A stretch of 64,000 nucleotides of DNA from positions 1,054,001-1,118,000 of the forward strand of contig NZ_OY762905.1 of NCBI RefSeq assembly GCF_963666525.1, written 5' to 3'. Below, in pieces: positions 18,409 through 27,156 of the stretch. The notes under the pieces are model-generated. The model worked only from the letters and a program-made list of their open reading frames with translations. It was not told where the DNA came from and did no database searches. This DNA is from an uncultured Cohaesibacter sp. Its GTDB lineage: Bacteria; Pseudomonadota; Alphaproteobacteria; Rhizobiales; Cohaesibacteraceae. Both the position numbers and the translations under genes were made by a program. How positions within the stretch are numbered: the stretch's first letter is position 1; the number at the start of each line of letters is the position of its first letter.

Positions 18409-19440
18409 ATGCGTATCTGGCAATATATTCAATCAGTTCTCCCCGGCTTCCTGCTTTGTGGGCTCATCACCATTCTCGCCTATGGAGCGGAGTGGCTTGA
18501 GGTCCAGCTAACCGGCCACTGCTTTATGGATGCCTTGGTATTTTCAATCATTCTGGGCACCGCCGTCCATTCGATTCTGGGGATGAACCCGGTGTTTCGC
18601 AAGGGCGTCAACTTCTCCGCAAAATATCTGCTCGAACTGGCCATCGTGCTGCTGGGCGCCTCGGTCAGCCTGACCATCATCCAGACCCTCGGCCCGCTCC
18701 TGCTACTGGTGGTAATCATCATCGTGGCGCTTGCCATCACTGCCAGCTACACCATCGGCCGCCTGCTGGGGCTGCCGGAAAAGCAGGCGATGCTGGTCGC
18801 CTGTGGCAACTCGATCTGTGGCAACTCGGCCATTGTCGCCATCGCCCCGGTGATTGACGCCGATTCCGAGGACATCGCCTCAGCCATCGCCTTTTCCGCC
18901 ACCCTCGGCATCATCGTGGTGCTGGCGCTGCCCGCCTTTGCCAACAGCTTTGCCATCGACCCGCACCGCTTCGGCATCTTCGCCGGGATGACCGTCTATG
19001 CAGTCCCGCAAGTGCTGGCAGCCACGGCTCCGGTCAGTACCATCAGCGTCCATTTCGGCACGCTGGTAAAACTGATGCGCGTCTTGATGCTTGGGCCGGT
19101 CATTCTCATCCTCGGCGTTCGGGCCGGCAGAAAGGCCGAAATCGAGGCGGAAAAAAGCACCGGCAAGAGCCTCAGACTCAACCAGCTGGTGCCATGGTTC
19201 ATCATTGGCTTTTTCCTGATGATCGCCCTGCAGTCCGTCGGCGCCATCCCCGAAGCCGCCATGCCTCCGATCAAGAGCGCCACCACCCTTCTGACCATCC
19301 TCTCTATGGCCGGGCTCGGCCTGATGGTTGACGTCAAGTCGGTTTTTGCCTCAAGCGGCCGGGTTCTGGCAACGGGCACCCTGTCCATCCTGTTCCTCGG
19401 CGCTCTCGGTGCCTCGGCCATCGCCCTCCTGTCACTCTGA
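18409..19440 (+). CDS. yeiH: YeiH-family putative sulfate exporter (UPF0324)
   Basis: A 343-residue membrane protein with about ten helices. Family marks are LVFSIILGTAVHSILG, the LLELAIVLLGASVSL helix, the CGNSICGNSAIVAIAPV motif and the MTVYAVPQVLAA segment. YeiH proteins are annotated as putative sulfate or anion exporters, with little direct biochemistry. It is divergent from a LysR gene, as in the yeiE-yeiH arrangement, and is followed by a GC-rich hairpin that separates it from the convergent aminotransferase gene. Confidence 0.92.
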   Translation: MRIWQYIQSVLPGFLLCGLITILAYGAEWLEVQLTGHCFMDALVFSIILGTAVHSILGMNPVFRKGVNFSAKYLLELAIVLLGASVSLTIIQTLGPLLLLVVIIIVALAITASYTIGRLLGLPEKQAMLVACGNSICGNSAIVAIAPVIDADSEDIASAIAFSATLGIIVVLALPAFANSFAIDPHRFGIFAGMTVYAVPQVLAATAPVSTISVHFGTLVKLMRVLMLGPVILILGVRAGRKAEIEAEKSTGKSLRLNQLVPWFIIGFFLMIALQSVGAIPEAAMPPIKSATTLLTILSMAGLGLMVDVKSVFASSGRVLATGTLSILFLGALGASAIALLSL

Positions 19441-19455
19441 AGGCCACACCTGAAA

Positions 19456-19482
19456 GGGAGAGCGGCTTTCCGCCCCTCTCCC
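19456..19482. terminator. GC-rich hairpin between convergent genes
   Basis: GGGAGAG (19456-19462) pairs with CTCTCCC (19476-19482), with further CGG/CCG pairing inside. It lies in the 49-bp gap between yeiH and the class V aminotransferase gene and may end both transcripts. It lacks a T tract. Confidence 0.45.
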
Positions 19483-19489
19483 GCTGTCG

Positions 19490-20632
19490 TCAGCGGCACA
19501 GGGCCGAAAGAGCTTCCTCAAGCCTGCCAAGATCCGCTTCCGTGACATGCAGGTGCGGTGCAAACCGCAGGGCATTGCCACGGCGGCTGATAAAGACATT
19601 CCGTGCCGCCAGATCGGCAGTGATCGTCGGAGACAGGGGCTTCGCACTTGCCGCCCCCAGAATGTGCGGGCTGCGAAAAGCCTCTGGCACAGGCTCGAAC
19701 CCGACCGCTTCGAGCATCCCTGCAATCCGGCCATTGATGCCCTTCAAAGCCGAAGCAATCCGCTCCACGCCCCAGTCCCCCAACTGGCGCAAGCCGACGA
19801 GGCCTGCTGGCAAGAGAGTCGGAATGGACTTCTGCCCCATGTCGAACCGGCGCGCACCGGGCTGATAGTCATCGGTGTAGTTGACCAGGTTTTCGAACAC
19901 TTCCGCTCCCGCCCGGCCCAGCCATGTCTCTTCAAGCGGACGGGCATCATGCCACTGCGGGGCAGCATAGAACAGGCTGAGACCATAGGGAAAGAGCAGC
20001 CATTTATAGCCCGCCGCAATCATGAAATCCGGACAAACCCGATCAAGATCCAGTGGCATGGCGCCAAGGGACTGGGTCACCTCCACGACCAGCGAAGCAC
20101 CACAGGCCCGTGTCGCATCGGCAATCGCAGCAAGATCCAGAACCGCACCGTTGGTCCAGTGACAGTTGGGCACGGCGACCAGGCGGGTGTTGGAGGTGAT
20201 CCGCTCAAGGACCGCCCGTGTCCAGTCATGGTCATCCGGCGTCGCAACAATCACCAGCCTTGCTCCACTCACCCGGCTGGCGCGCAACCACGGCAGATAG
20301 TTCGAGGGAAAGGCCTCGTGCAAGACAACGATCTCGTCCGACGGCGACAGCAGCTCCTCGTATATCCGCCCCACCGTCGCGGTTCCGTAACTGGCCGATG
20401 GAATGACCGCGTAGCAGTCCGCTGCCCCGCCAAGAGCTCGGGCCGCCAACTGGCGAAACGCCTCTGCCGGCGCGAAGAAATCGCCCGGCGTCCGCTGCCA
20501 GGGATGGCATTTGGTAAGCGCACCTTCGACCAGCGCCTCTGCGGCTTCCCGCAGCAGCGGGGCGTTATAGGCGCAGTTGAAATAGGCGATATCCGGCGGA
20601 ATATCGAATAGCTGTCTTTGAGCTTGCAACAT
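19490..20632 (-). CDS. Class V aminotransferase-fold PLP enzyme
   Basis: A 380-residue PLP-dependent enzyme of fold type I (cysteine desulfurase/kynureninase-like). The Schiff-base Lys is in AAGYKWLLFPYG, and the QSLGA segment and PGARRFDMG lie where expected. The Asp that normally pairs with the pyridine nitrogen (V-D-x-T-Q) appears as Glu in VVEVTQSLG, which is unusual. The substrate is unknown. It is divergent from a MocR regulator, and such regulators often control a neighbouring PLP-handling gene, so the pair probably forms a unit. Confidence 0.87.
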   Translation of the reverse strand: MLQAQRQLFDIPPDIAYFNCAYNAPLLREAAEALVEGALTKCHPWQRTPGDFFAPAEAFRQLAARALGGAADCYAVIPSASYGTATVGRIYEELLSPSDEIVVLHEAFPSNYLPWLRASRVSGARLVIVATPDDHDWTRAVLERITSNTRLVAVPNCHWTNGAVLDLAAIADATRACGASLVVEVTQSLGAMPLDLDRVCPDFMIAAGYKWLLFPYGLSLFYAAPQWHDARPLEETWLGRAGAEVFENLVNYTDDYQPGARRFDMGQKSIPTLLPAGLVGLRQLGDWGVERIASALKGINGRIAGMLEAVGFEPVPEAFRSPHILGAASAKPLSPTITADLAARNVFISRRGNALRFAPHLHVTEADLGRLEEALSALCR

Positions 20633-20683
20633 GGTGATGACGTCCTCCTTGTTTCACATGCGGACCCGACGTCCTCCATGTGA

Positions 20684-20701
20684 GACAATCTTTAAATTGT
20701 C
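20684..20701. promoter_or_regulatory. Inverted repeat 1 of the MocR/aminotransferase promoter region
   Basis: GACAAT-N6-ATTGTC, arms perfect, 52 bp upstream of the aminotransferase ATG. It shares the ACAAT/ATTGT core with two further repeats in the same intergenic region, as expected for sites of one dimeric regulator. Confidence 0.6.
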
Positions 20702-20724
20702 CCAAGGCAACGGAGCAACAGCAA

Positions 20725-20743
20725 CATTGTATATGAGACAATG
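20725..20743. promoter_or_regulatory. Inverted repeat 2 of the MocR/aminotransferase promoter region
   Basis: CATTGT-N7-ACAATG, arms perfect and in the opposite order to the other two repeats. The right arm is part of a second copy of TGAGACAAT, which also occurs at 20681-20689, so direct and inverted repeats are mixed here, as reported for MocR-type operators. Confidence 0.55.
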
Positions 20744-20803
20744 AATGGCATAACTTGTCGGATTTCAAAAGATCTGCTCTCAACAAGGGGGTATTGATCT
20801 GAT

Positions 20804-20818
20804 ACAATCTGCCATTGT
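20804..20818. promoter_or_regulatory. Inverted repeat 3 of the MocR/aminotransferase promoter region
   Basis: ACAAT-N5-ATTGT, within GATACAATCTGCCATTGTTC, about 50 bp before the MocR start. Its position suggests autoregulation of the MocR gene. Confidence 0.55.
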
Positions 20819-20869
20819 TCAGGCATACAGAGCCGTTGGGTGCAGCCCAAGACGGCAGGAGAGAAAGCC

Positions 20870-22222
20870 ATGCGTACCAAGTTCCGTCAGGTCGTCTCCA
20901 CGCTGGCCGAGCAGATCCAGTCCGGCACCCTGGCTCCGGGAGACCGACTGCCAACCCACAGGCAGCTTGCCTATCGCCATGGCCTGTCGCTGGGAACTGC
21001 AACACGGGTGTTTGCCGAACTCGAAGCCATGGGATTGACCGTTGGCGAGGTCGGACGCGGCACCTTCGTGCGCATGAATGGCGAGGCGCGCGCTGTCGAC
21101 TTCGCCTTGTCCGATCCGGATCGGCAACTGGTCGACTTCAGCCTCAACCGTTTTATTCTACCAGAGCAGGACGCCCTTTTTGCCGATACGGTTGCCAAAG
21201 TGCTCGACAATCCCGACGGCAGCATGCTCGACTACCGGAACAACGCCGGATCAGGGTCCGACCGCCGCAGGATCACCTGCTGGCTCAACGACGACCGGGA
21301 TGAAGCGCAAGCTGATCCTGACCAACTCACGATCTGTGCCGGTGGCCAGCATGCCCTGATGCTGACCCTGCTCGCCGTCTGCCGTCCCGGCCAGATTGTC
21401 GCCGTCGAGCGTTTTACCTATCCCGTTGTACGGCTGGTGTGCGAGATGCTACATCTGGAGGTCGTCACCGTCAAAAGCGATGCGGAGGGGATTTGCCCCG
21501 CAGACCTCGACGCCCTGTGCGCCCGTTTGCCAGTCCGCCTTCTGTTCACCATGCCCAACATCCAGAACCCGACTTCGGTGACAATGCCCCTTGCCCGGCG
21601 GCAGGCCATCGCCCGCATTCTCAAGGACAGAAACGTCCTTGCGCTCGAAGATGATGCCTTCGGCTTCCTGATCGAACAGCCCGCGACGAGCCTGTCCGAA
21701 CTCGCCCCCGAGCATGTCTTTTACAGCCGAACCCTCTCCAAAAGCTGGGCTCCGGGTTTGCGGATCTGCTATCTGCTCGCACCAAAGGCATTTGTTGCCC
21801 GCATTGACAAGGCACAGCGCGCGACCATCTGGGTTGCCACGCCCCTGATGGCCTCAGTCGCCAGCCATCTGGTGGCAAGCGGACACTATGAGGCTGTGAC
21901 GAGCCTCAAACGACGCGAAATTGCCAAGCGGCAGAGAATTGTCGAAAAAATATTCGCCGATCTCGATCTGACCACGGATCCACGCAGCATGCATGTACTG
22001 CTGGCTCTACCGTCCGGTCTGCGCAGTGGCGAGATACTGGCGCTGCTGAGGGAACAGCATGTACTGGCATCCCCGATCAGCCAGTTCGAGGCCAGTGACG
22101 ACAGCCCCGGAACCGAAGAGGGCCTGCGCCTGTGCATCGGCTCTCCATCGTCGCGCAAAACCTTTGAAGATGCGCTGGGTCGTATCCGGCAGACTCTTGA
22201 TCCGTTTCTGCCGTCTCGATGA
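20870..22222 (+). CDS. MocR/PdxR-type GntR regulator with aminotransferase domain
   Basis: A 450-residue protein from the ATG at 20870 behind CAGGAGAG. Residues about 1-75 are a GntR winged HTH (LAEQIQSGTLAPGDRLPTHRQLA). The rest is an aspartate-aminotransferase fold with the PLP Lys in YSRTLSKSWAPGLRICY. Such proteins use PLP or a PLP adduct as effector and often activate a neighbouring gene. It is divergent from a class V aminotransferase gene, with three related inverted repeats between them, so it probably controls that gene and itself. Confidence 0.92.
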   Translation: MRTKFRQVVSTLAEQIQSGTLAPGDRLPTHRQLAYRHGLSLGTATRVFAELEAMGLTVGEVGRGTFVRMNGEARAVDFALSDPDRQLVDFSLNRFILPEQDALFADTVAKVLDNPDGSMLDYRNNAGSGSDRRRITCWLNDDRDEAQADPDQLTICAGGQHALMLTLLAVCRPGQIVAVERFTYPVVRLVCEMLHLEVVTVKSDAEGICPADLDALCARLPVRLLFTMPNIQNPTSVTMPLARRQAIARILKDRNVLALEDDAFGFLIEQPATSLSELAPEHVFYSRTLSKSWAPGLRICYLLAPKAFVARIDKAQRATIWVATPLMASVASHLVASGHYEAVTSLKRREIAKRQRIVEKIFADLDLTTDPRSMHVLLALPSGLRSGEILALLREQHVLASPISQFEASDDSPGTEEGLRLCIGSPSSRKTFEDALGRIRQTLDPFLPSR

Positions 22223-22231
22223 AGGCACATC

Positions 22232-22261
22232 GCTGCCCGCCCCATGGAAGGAACGGGCAGC
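22232..22261. terminator. Hairpin between convergent MocR and M24-like genes
   Basis: GCTGCCCG (22232-22239) pairs with CGGGCAGC (22254-22261). It sits 10 bp after the MocR stop and 20 bp from the end of the convergent operon. There is no T tract. Confidence 0.45.
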
Positions 22262-22280
22262 GGTCGCACGTCACAGTCAC

Positions 22281-23408
22281 TCAGGCTTGGCTGCTAAGAA
22301 GCCTGCGTTCAAACTGTGTCAGGCGTCTGCCACCATCCTCTGTCACCACCACGGTTTCGGAAAATCCTAGACCCTGCGCGGAGGCATAGAGATGGAACAC
22401 CATGCCGGTTTCAAGCGGCCAATCCGACGTTGGCAGCAAGACCCTGGAAAAATCGCTGCTCCGTGGCGTCCGGTTGTAGATCCCCAGCGTATAGGCGGTG
22501 ACATTCGGGAAGGCATCGCGCAGGCCGGACTTGAGCAGCCCCTGCCGCAAGATGGCATCAACCTGAGAGGCAATGGCACCGCTTTTCATTTCCGCGATCT
22601 GCTGATCCTGAAGCGAGATCAGCATCCGTGCGGTCTCATCCATCTCCCGTGAGGGCTGGCCGATGAAAATCGGGCGCATCAGGCGGGCGCAATAATGGGC
22701 GATCTTGGGGATCAGTTCCACATGCAGGATGTCACCATCCTGAAGACGGTCATTGCCGAGACCGCCATGGAGAAACTCATGACCGCCGCTGGAGCAAACG
22801 ATAGGTCCAACCTCGCCAGTATCAGCCCCTTCCAGCAGATAGGTGCGGGCGGCAATGGCAGCAGCATCGCGCGGTGACATGCCAGCCCGGATGTCATGCG
22901 CAATCGCTCCCATGGCCTTGTCGGCGATGGCGGCAGCGGCGGCCAACTGCTCCACCTCGCGCCCGGACTTGATCCAGCGGAGGGCATCGGAGGCATCGGG
23001 CAAGTCGACGAACACCGCCTGCGGCAACAGCTCCATCAGACGGCGATAGCTACGGACAGTGAAGCTGTAGGAGTTGAAATCGACGCCAATGCGCGCCTTT
23101 TCCATCCCCAGGAGCCGCAGGACACCGGCGATTGCCAGCTGCGGCTCTTCATGATCCTCGAAGGTCACGATCCGCGCCACCAGATTGTTGCGGCGGCAGG
23201 GATCCTCATCGAGCTTTCTGAGCACATACACCGGCTCGCCGTCTTTGGGCAGCAGAACAACCCGGTACATCGTCTCGGACGGCGCATAGCCCGTCAGCCA
23301 TGTCATCAGCTCGGCGCAGTCGGCCAGCACGATGTCCACACCGTGGGTGTTCATCAGCGCCCGGGCCTTGCCCAGACGCCAGTCATATTCCTCACGCGGG
23401 AAGGCCAT
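22281..23408 (-). CDS. M24-fold (pita-bread) protein, creatinase/ectoine-hydrolase-like
   Basis: A 375-residue protein read from the ATG at 23408, which has GAGG upstream and lies just inside the end of the preceding M20 gene. The N-terminal creatinase-like domain and C-terminal pita-bread domain are complete. The usual five metal ligands are mostly missing: the first Asp is Glu in ILHVELIPK, the second Asp is Ala in CARLMRP, and the H-x-x-G-H segment reads TAYTLGIYN. Only a late Glu (FSETVVV) is kept. It may hydrolyse a C-N or amide bond without metal, like creatinase, or resemble ectoine hydrolase; the substrate is unknown. It is last in a peptide-uptake operon. Confidence 0.85.
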   Translation of the reverse strand: MAFPREEYDWRLGKARALMNTHGVDIVLADCAELMTWLTGYAPSETMYRVVLLPKDGEPVYVLRKLDEDPCRRNNLVARIVTFEDHEEPQLAIAGVLRLLGMEKARIGVDFNSYSFTVRSYRRLMELLPQAVFVDLPDASDALRWIKSGREVEQLAAAAAIADKAMGAIAHDIRAGMSPRDAAAIAARTYLLEGADTGEVGPIVCSSGGHEFLHGGLGNDRLQDGDILHVELIPKIAHYCARLMRPIFIGQPSREMDETARMLISLQDQQIAEMKSGAIASQVDAILRQGLLKSGLRDAFPNVTAYTLGIYNRTPRSSDFSRVLLPTSDWPLETGMVFHLYASAQGLGFSETVVVTEDGGRRLTQFERRLLSSQA

Positions 23409-23409
23409 C

Positions 23410-24630
23410 TCAGGCAACCTCGCAGATATCGAGAATGGTCAGCATGTATATGCGGATCATGTCGAGGAAGTCGGCAATGTCCACCCGCTCGTCCGGCATG
23501 GTGTTGTAGCGGCCGCCCGGACCACAGACGATGCCTTCCATGCCCAGTTCATGATAGAGATGGCCGGCATCGCTGCCATAGAAGCCGGTCGGCGTGATGG
23601 CACCGGTCGGCTGCGGTTCGCCACGCACGGTCTCATAGGCCTTGTTGATCGACTTGACGATCAGGGACTCCCTCGAGACCTCGAAGGCAGGCATGGTCAG
23701 GCGACCCTCGGCGCTTTCGGGCAGAATGACTGCCTTGAGGCCGGGGAAGCGGCTTTCCAGCCCGTTCAACTCGGCCCGAAGGTCGGCAAGAACACCCTCG
23801 CGGGTCTGACCGGGAGCATAGCGTGCAGTGCCCTTGAGACGGGCGAAGTCGGCAACCTGCGGCGGGCGCCATTCGACGAGATCCTTGCCCAGCGCCCCAT
23901 GCACGACGCCGATGTGACCCCGGTTGATTCCCCTGTGCTCATCGCTGAGAGCCCCCGAGAAGGTCATGGCATTGATCCGCGGAATGATGTCACAGGCAGC
24001 TGCGATGGCGTCAACGGCTTCCTCGCGCTTGGACAGATGGCGGGTATTGCCAGTGAGCTCGATGGTGAAGGTCAGCGCTTCGGCATGCATTGTCACGGCC
24101 TGCAGGTCGCTCGGCTCGCTGTTGACGAAATAGTCCGCCTTGTAGCCGGCCCGGATCGCTGCCACGGTGCCCGGACCGCCCTGCAATTCGCCGACCACAA
24201 AGGTCAGGATCACATCGCCCTTGAGCTTGACGCCAGCATCTATCAGGGTCTTGACCGCGCAGAAATAGGCCGCGTCGCCCGACTTCATGTTGGAGACACC
24301 AATGCCATAGATGAACTTGTCATCGATCAGGCCGCCCCATGGATCAACGGTCCAGCCTTCCGTAACGGGATTGGTATCGAGATGGCCATTGAACAACAGG
24401 CTCTTGCCACCACCTTCGCCCTTCCATGTGCCGATCGCGTTGTAGCGACGGCCTTCATCGAACGGCTGAAGGTCGCTGATGAGGCCCAGCTTTTCGAGCT
24501 CTTCGGCCATATAGCGGGCCAGCGCAACCTCGCCCTCGGTTTCCGAGTAGCTCTTGTGACGAACCATGCTTGCCAGAAAGTCAAGACAGGCCTTCTCGTC
24601 AACATTTCCGATCAGTTCCCTGGGATCCAT
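23410..24630 (-). CDS. M20-family peptidase homologue with altered metal site
   Basis: A 406-residue protein of the ArgE/DapE/ACY1 fold. GHLD (His83, Asp85) is kept and the general-base Glu148 is present. However, the bridging Asp of the DMKG motif is Asn114 (VSNMKSG), the next metal Glu is Leu149 (GELQGG), and the C-terminal His is replaced at about residue 376 (RYNTMPDERV). Three of the five zinc ligands therefore differ from the family. It overlaps or abuts the M24-like gene and follows the ABC ATPase gene by 11 bp, so it belongs to the peptide-type importer operon. It could be a binding, lyase-like or non-zinc hydrolase variant. Confidence 0.88.
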   Translation of the reverse strand: MDPRELIGNVDEKACLDFLASMVRHKSYSETEGEVALARYMAEELEKLGLISDLQPFDEGRRYNAIGTWKGEGGGKSLLFNGHLDTNPVTEGWTVDPWGGLIDDKFIYGIGVSNMKSGDAAYFCAVKTLIDAGVKLKGDVILTFVVGELQGGPGTVAAIRAGYKADYFVNSEPSDLQAVTMHAEALTFTIELTGNTRHLSKREEAVDAIAAACDIIPRINAMTFSGALSDEHRGINRGHIGVVHGALGKDLVEWRPPQVADFARLKGTARYAPGQTREGVLADLRAELNGLESRFPGLKAVILPESAEGRLTMPAFEVSRESLIVKSINKAYETVRGEPQPTGAITPTGFYGSDAGHLYHELGMEGIVCGPGGRYNTMPDERVDIADFLDMIRIYMLTILDICEVA

Positions 24631-24641
24631 TTCATGTCCTT

Positions 24642-26321
24642 CTATGATCTCGCTTCACCTTGGTGAGATCCGTTGCTCCCTAAAGGAGCGCTGCGGGCAA
24701 CCGGCACGGGGACAGCCTCCAGAAGCTGCCGGGTATAGTCGGCTCTCTGAGGGGCGGTGATGTCCCGGGTGGGGGCAATTTCGATAAGGTCGCCGCGATA
24801 CATGACGGCAATCCTGTGAGCAATCTGACGCACGAGGTTGAGGTCGTGGGTGATGAACAGATAGGCGGTGCCGAATTCCTCGCGCAGCTCCATCAGCAGC
24901 TCGATCACCGAAGCCTGCACCGACACGTCGAGCGCCGAGGTGATCTCGTCACAGATGACCAGCTTGGGCTGAGAGGCAAAGGCACGGGCAATCGCCACAC
25001 GCTGCTTCTCGCCGCCGGACAACTGGTGCGGATAGCGTGACGCATAGGAGGCGGGCAGCTTGACCTGTTCGAGGAGGCGGGAGATCTCGTCCCGCATCGC
25101 CTTGCCGGAATATTCCGTATAGAGCCGATAGGGACGCGAGAGGATGTCGCCGATGGTCTTGCGCGGATTGAGCGAGGCGTCCGGGTGCTGGAAGATGATC
25201 TGCACATCCCGGCGATAGGAGTCACTCATGTCGGCGATGCTATGGATCGGGCGCCCTTCGAAGCGGATCTCGCCCTCGAATTTGTTGAGCCCCGTCATGG
25301 CCTTGGCCAGCGTCGACTTGCCCGAGCCGCTTTCCCCGACGATCCCGAGAATCTCTCCCGGCTGGATGGCCAGATTGACGGCCCGGTTGCCGGTCACATG
25401 GTTGCCAGCCTTTTTGGAGAAGCGCCCGAAAAATGGCTTGCGGCCGTAGATGACGCTGACATTCTCGACCTCGGCCAATGGCTTGGCCGCATAGTCCGGC
25501 TCGCTGCCTGCAAGGCGAACGGAAGGATCTGGCACGGCGGCAATGAGCTTTTTGGTGTAGGGATCCTGTGGCCGAATGAAGATTTCACCCACCTTGCCTT
25601 GCTCGACGATTTCACCCCGGTTGATCACCGACACCCTGTGCGCGGTGCTGGCCACCAGCGCCAGATCGTGGGAGATATAGAGCGAGGCGACGCCCGTTTC
25701 CTGCTGCAGCGACTGGAACAGCTCGAGGATCTGCCGCGAGGTGATGACGTCCAGCGCCGTGGTCGGCTCATCAAAGATGATCAGTTCCGGATTGCAGGCA
25801 AAGGCGGTTGCGATAACAACACGCTGCTTCTCACCCCCCGAAGCTTCATGCGGGTAGCGATGCATCATCTGCGCCGGGGTCTTCAGGCCCACATGGGCAA
25901 GCCGCGCTTCCGCTTCGGCCCAGGCCTGCTTCTTGCTCAGCCCCTGATGACGGATCAGCACTTCGCTGATCTGACGGCCAAGCGAAAGGGTCGGATTGAG
26001 CGAGGTCGCCGGATCCTGAAAAACCATCGAAATGCGTTTGCCGCGAATGGCCTCGATCTCGCTGTTCGAACGCGCCATCAGATCCGAGCCATCAAAGCGG
26101 ATGGCACCGGAAACCTCATGGGCGTTGCCCGGCAGATAGCGCATGATCGACCAGGCAAGCGACGACTTGCCCGAGCCGCTTTCGCCCACGAGCCCGACAA
26201 TCTCGCCTGCCCCGATGCTCAGGCTGATATCCTTGAGCGCATGAAACGGGCCTTTGGCGGTGAGATAGTCGAGGCTGTAGCCTTCGACCGAGAGCACCGG
26301 AGCTGCTGTATCACTGGTCAT
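24642..26321 (-). CDS. Peptide-type ABC transporter ATP-binding protein, two fused ATPase domains
   Basis: A 559-residue protein from the ATG at 26321 behind GAGGAG. It carries two complete nucleotide-binding domains, equal to DppD and DppF fused as in GsiA or YejF. Each half has Walker A (GESGSGKSSLAWS and [13 protein letters not shown]), a signature (SGGEKQRV) and Walker B (LIIFDEPTTALD and [12 protein letters not shown]). Each domain ends with an oligopeptide-type C-terminal segment. It powers the adjacent two permeases. The preceding permease gene ends 10 bp upstream. Confidence 0.96.
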   Translation of the reverse strand: MTSDTAAPVLSVEGYSLDYLTAKGPFHALKDISLSIGAGEIVGLVGESGSGKSSLAWSIMRYLPGNAHEVSGAIRFDGSDLMARSNSEIEAIRGKRISMVFQDPATSLNPTLSLGRQISEVLIRHQGLSKKQAWAEAEARLAHVGLKTPAQMMHRYPHEASGGEKQRVVIATAFACNPELIIFDEPTTALDVITSRQILELFQSLQQETGVASLYISHDLALVASTAHRVSVINRGEIVEQGKVGEIFIRPQDPYTKKLIAAVPDPSVRLAGSEPDYAAKPLAEVENVSVIYGRKPFFGRFSKKAGNHVTGNRAVNLAIQPGEILGIVGESGSGKSTLAKAMTGLNKFEGEIRFEGRPIHSIADMSDSYRRDVQIIFQHPDASLNPRKTIGDILSRPYRLYTEYSGKAMRDEISRLLEQVKLPASYASRYPHQLSGGEKQRVAIARAFASQPKLVICDEITSALDVSVQASVIELLMELREEFGTAYLFITHDLNLVRQIAHRIAVMYRGDLIEIAPTRDITAPQRADYTRQLLEAVPVPVARSAPLGSNGSHQGEARS

Positions 26322-26331
26322 TCCGGTCTCC

Positions 26332-27156
26332 TCACGTTTTCGGGTTGAGTACATCGCGCAGACCGTCGCCGAGCAGGTTGAACCCGATGGCGACCAGTGC
26401 GATGGCTAGGCTTGGCCAGACCAGAATCCAGCTGGAGATATGCATGTAGCGGCGCGCCTCGGAAACCATCAGCCCCCATTCCTCGGAGGGCGGCTGCGCC
26501 CCAAGACCAAGGAAGCTGAGCGTCGCGAACAGCATGATGGCGAAGGACACGCGAATGGTCATCTCAACGATGATCGGCGCAACGGTGTTGGGCAGCATTT
26601 CCGACAGGACGATGAAATTCGGCTTCTCTCCGCGTGCAATGGCGGCGCTGACGAAATCCTGCTTGCGAGCCGACAGGGCAACCGCACGGCTGATACGGGC
26701 CATGCCGGGGGCAAAGGCGATGGACACGGCCAGAAGTGCATTGATGTCGGAAGACCCGAGCAGGTTGACGATAATCAGCGCAAACAGCAGGCTCGGGATC
26801 GACATCACTGCGTCGACGGTACGCATGATGACCTCATCGGCCCGGCCACCAAGAAAGGCCGACGTAACCCCAACCAGAGCACCGACAACAGTGCCGATCA
26901 GGGTGGCCACCACTGCCATGATGACGGTGGAGCGGGCGCCAATCATCAGCCGTGAGAAAATGTCCCGGCCATATTGATCGGTTCCCAGCAGGAAGTCCGC
27001 ACTCGGCCCCTTGAAGCGCGCCAGAATGGACATCGCCTCAGGATCGTGCGGAGCCAGATAGGGGCCAAAGGCCACGGCAATGAGCACCAGAAAGACGATG
27101 GTGGTGCCGATCGCACCTTGCGGGGATCGCATCAGACGTTTGATAAAGTCAATCAT
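26332..27156 (-). CDS. Peptide/opine-type ABC transporter permease (DppC family)
   Basis: A 274-residue membrane protein from the ATG at 27156 behind AAGAGGAT. The DppC marks are HDPEAMSILARFKGPS, LLGTDQYGRDIFSRLMIGAR and the coupling loop near RKQDFVSAAIARGE. It has about six helices. It overlaps the end of the DppB-type gene by eight bases and is translationally coupled to it. Confidence 0.95.
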   Translation of the reverse strand: MIDFIKRLMRSPQGAIGTTIVFLVLIAVAFGPYLAPHDPEAMSILARFKGPSADFLLGTDQYGRDIFSRLMIGARSTVIMAVVATLIGTVVGALVGVTSAFLGGRADEVIMRTVDAVMSIPSLLFALIIVNLLGSSDINALLAVSIAFAPGMARISRAVALSARKQDFVSAAIARGEKPNFIVLSEMLPNTVAPIIVEMTIRVSFAIMLFATLSFLGLGAQPPSEEWGLMVSEARRYMHISSWILVWPSLAIALVAIGFNLLGDGLRDVLNPKT

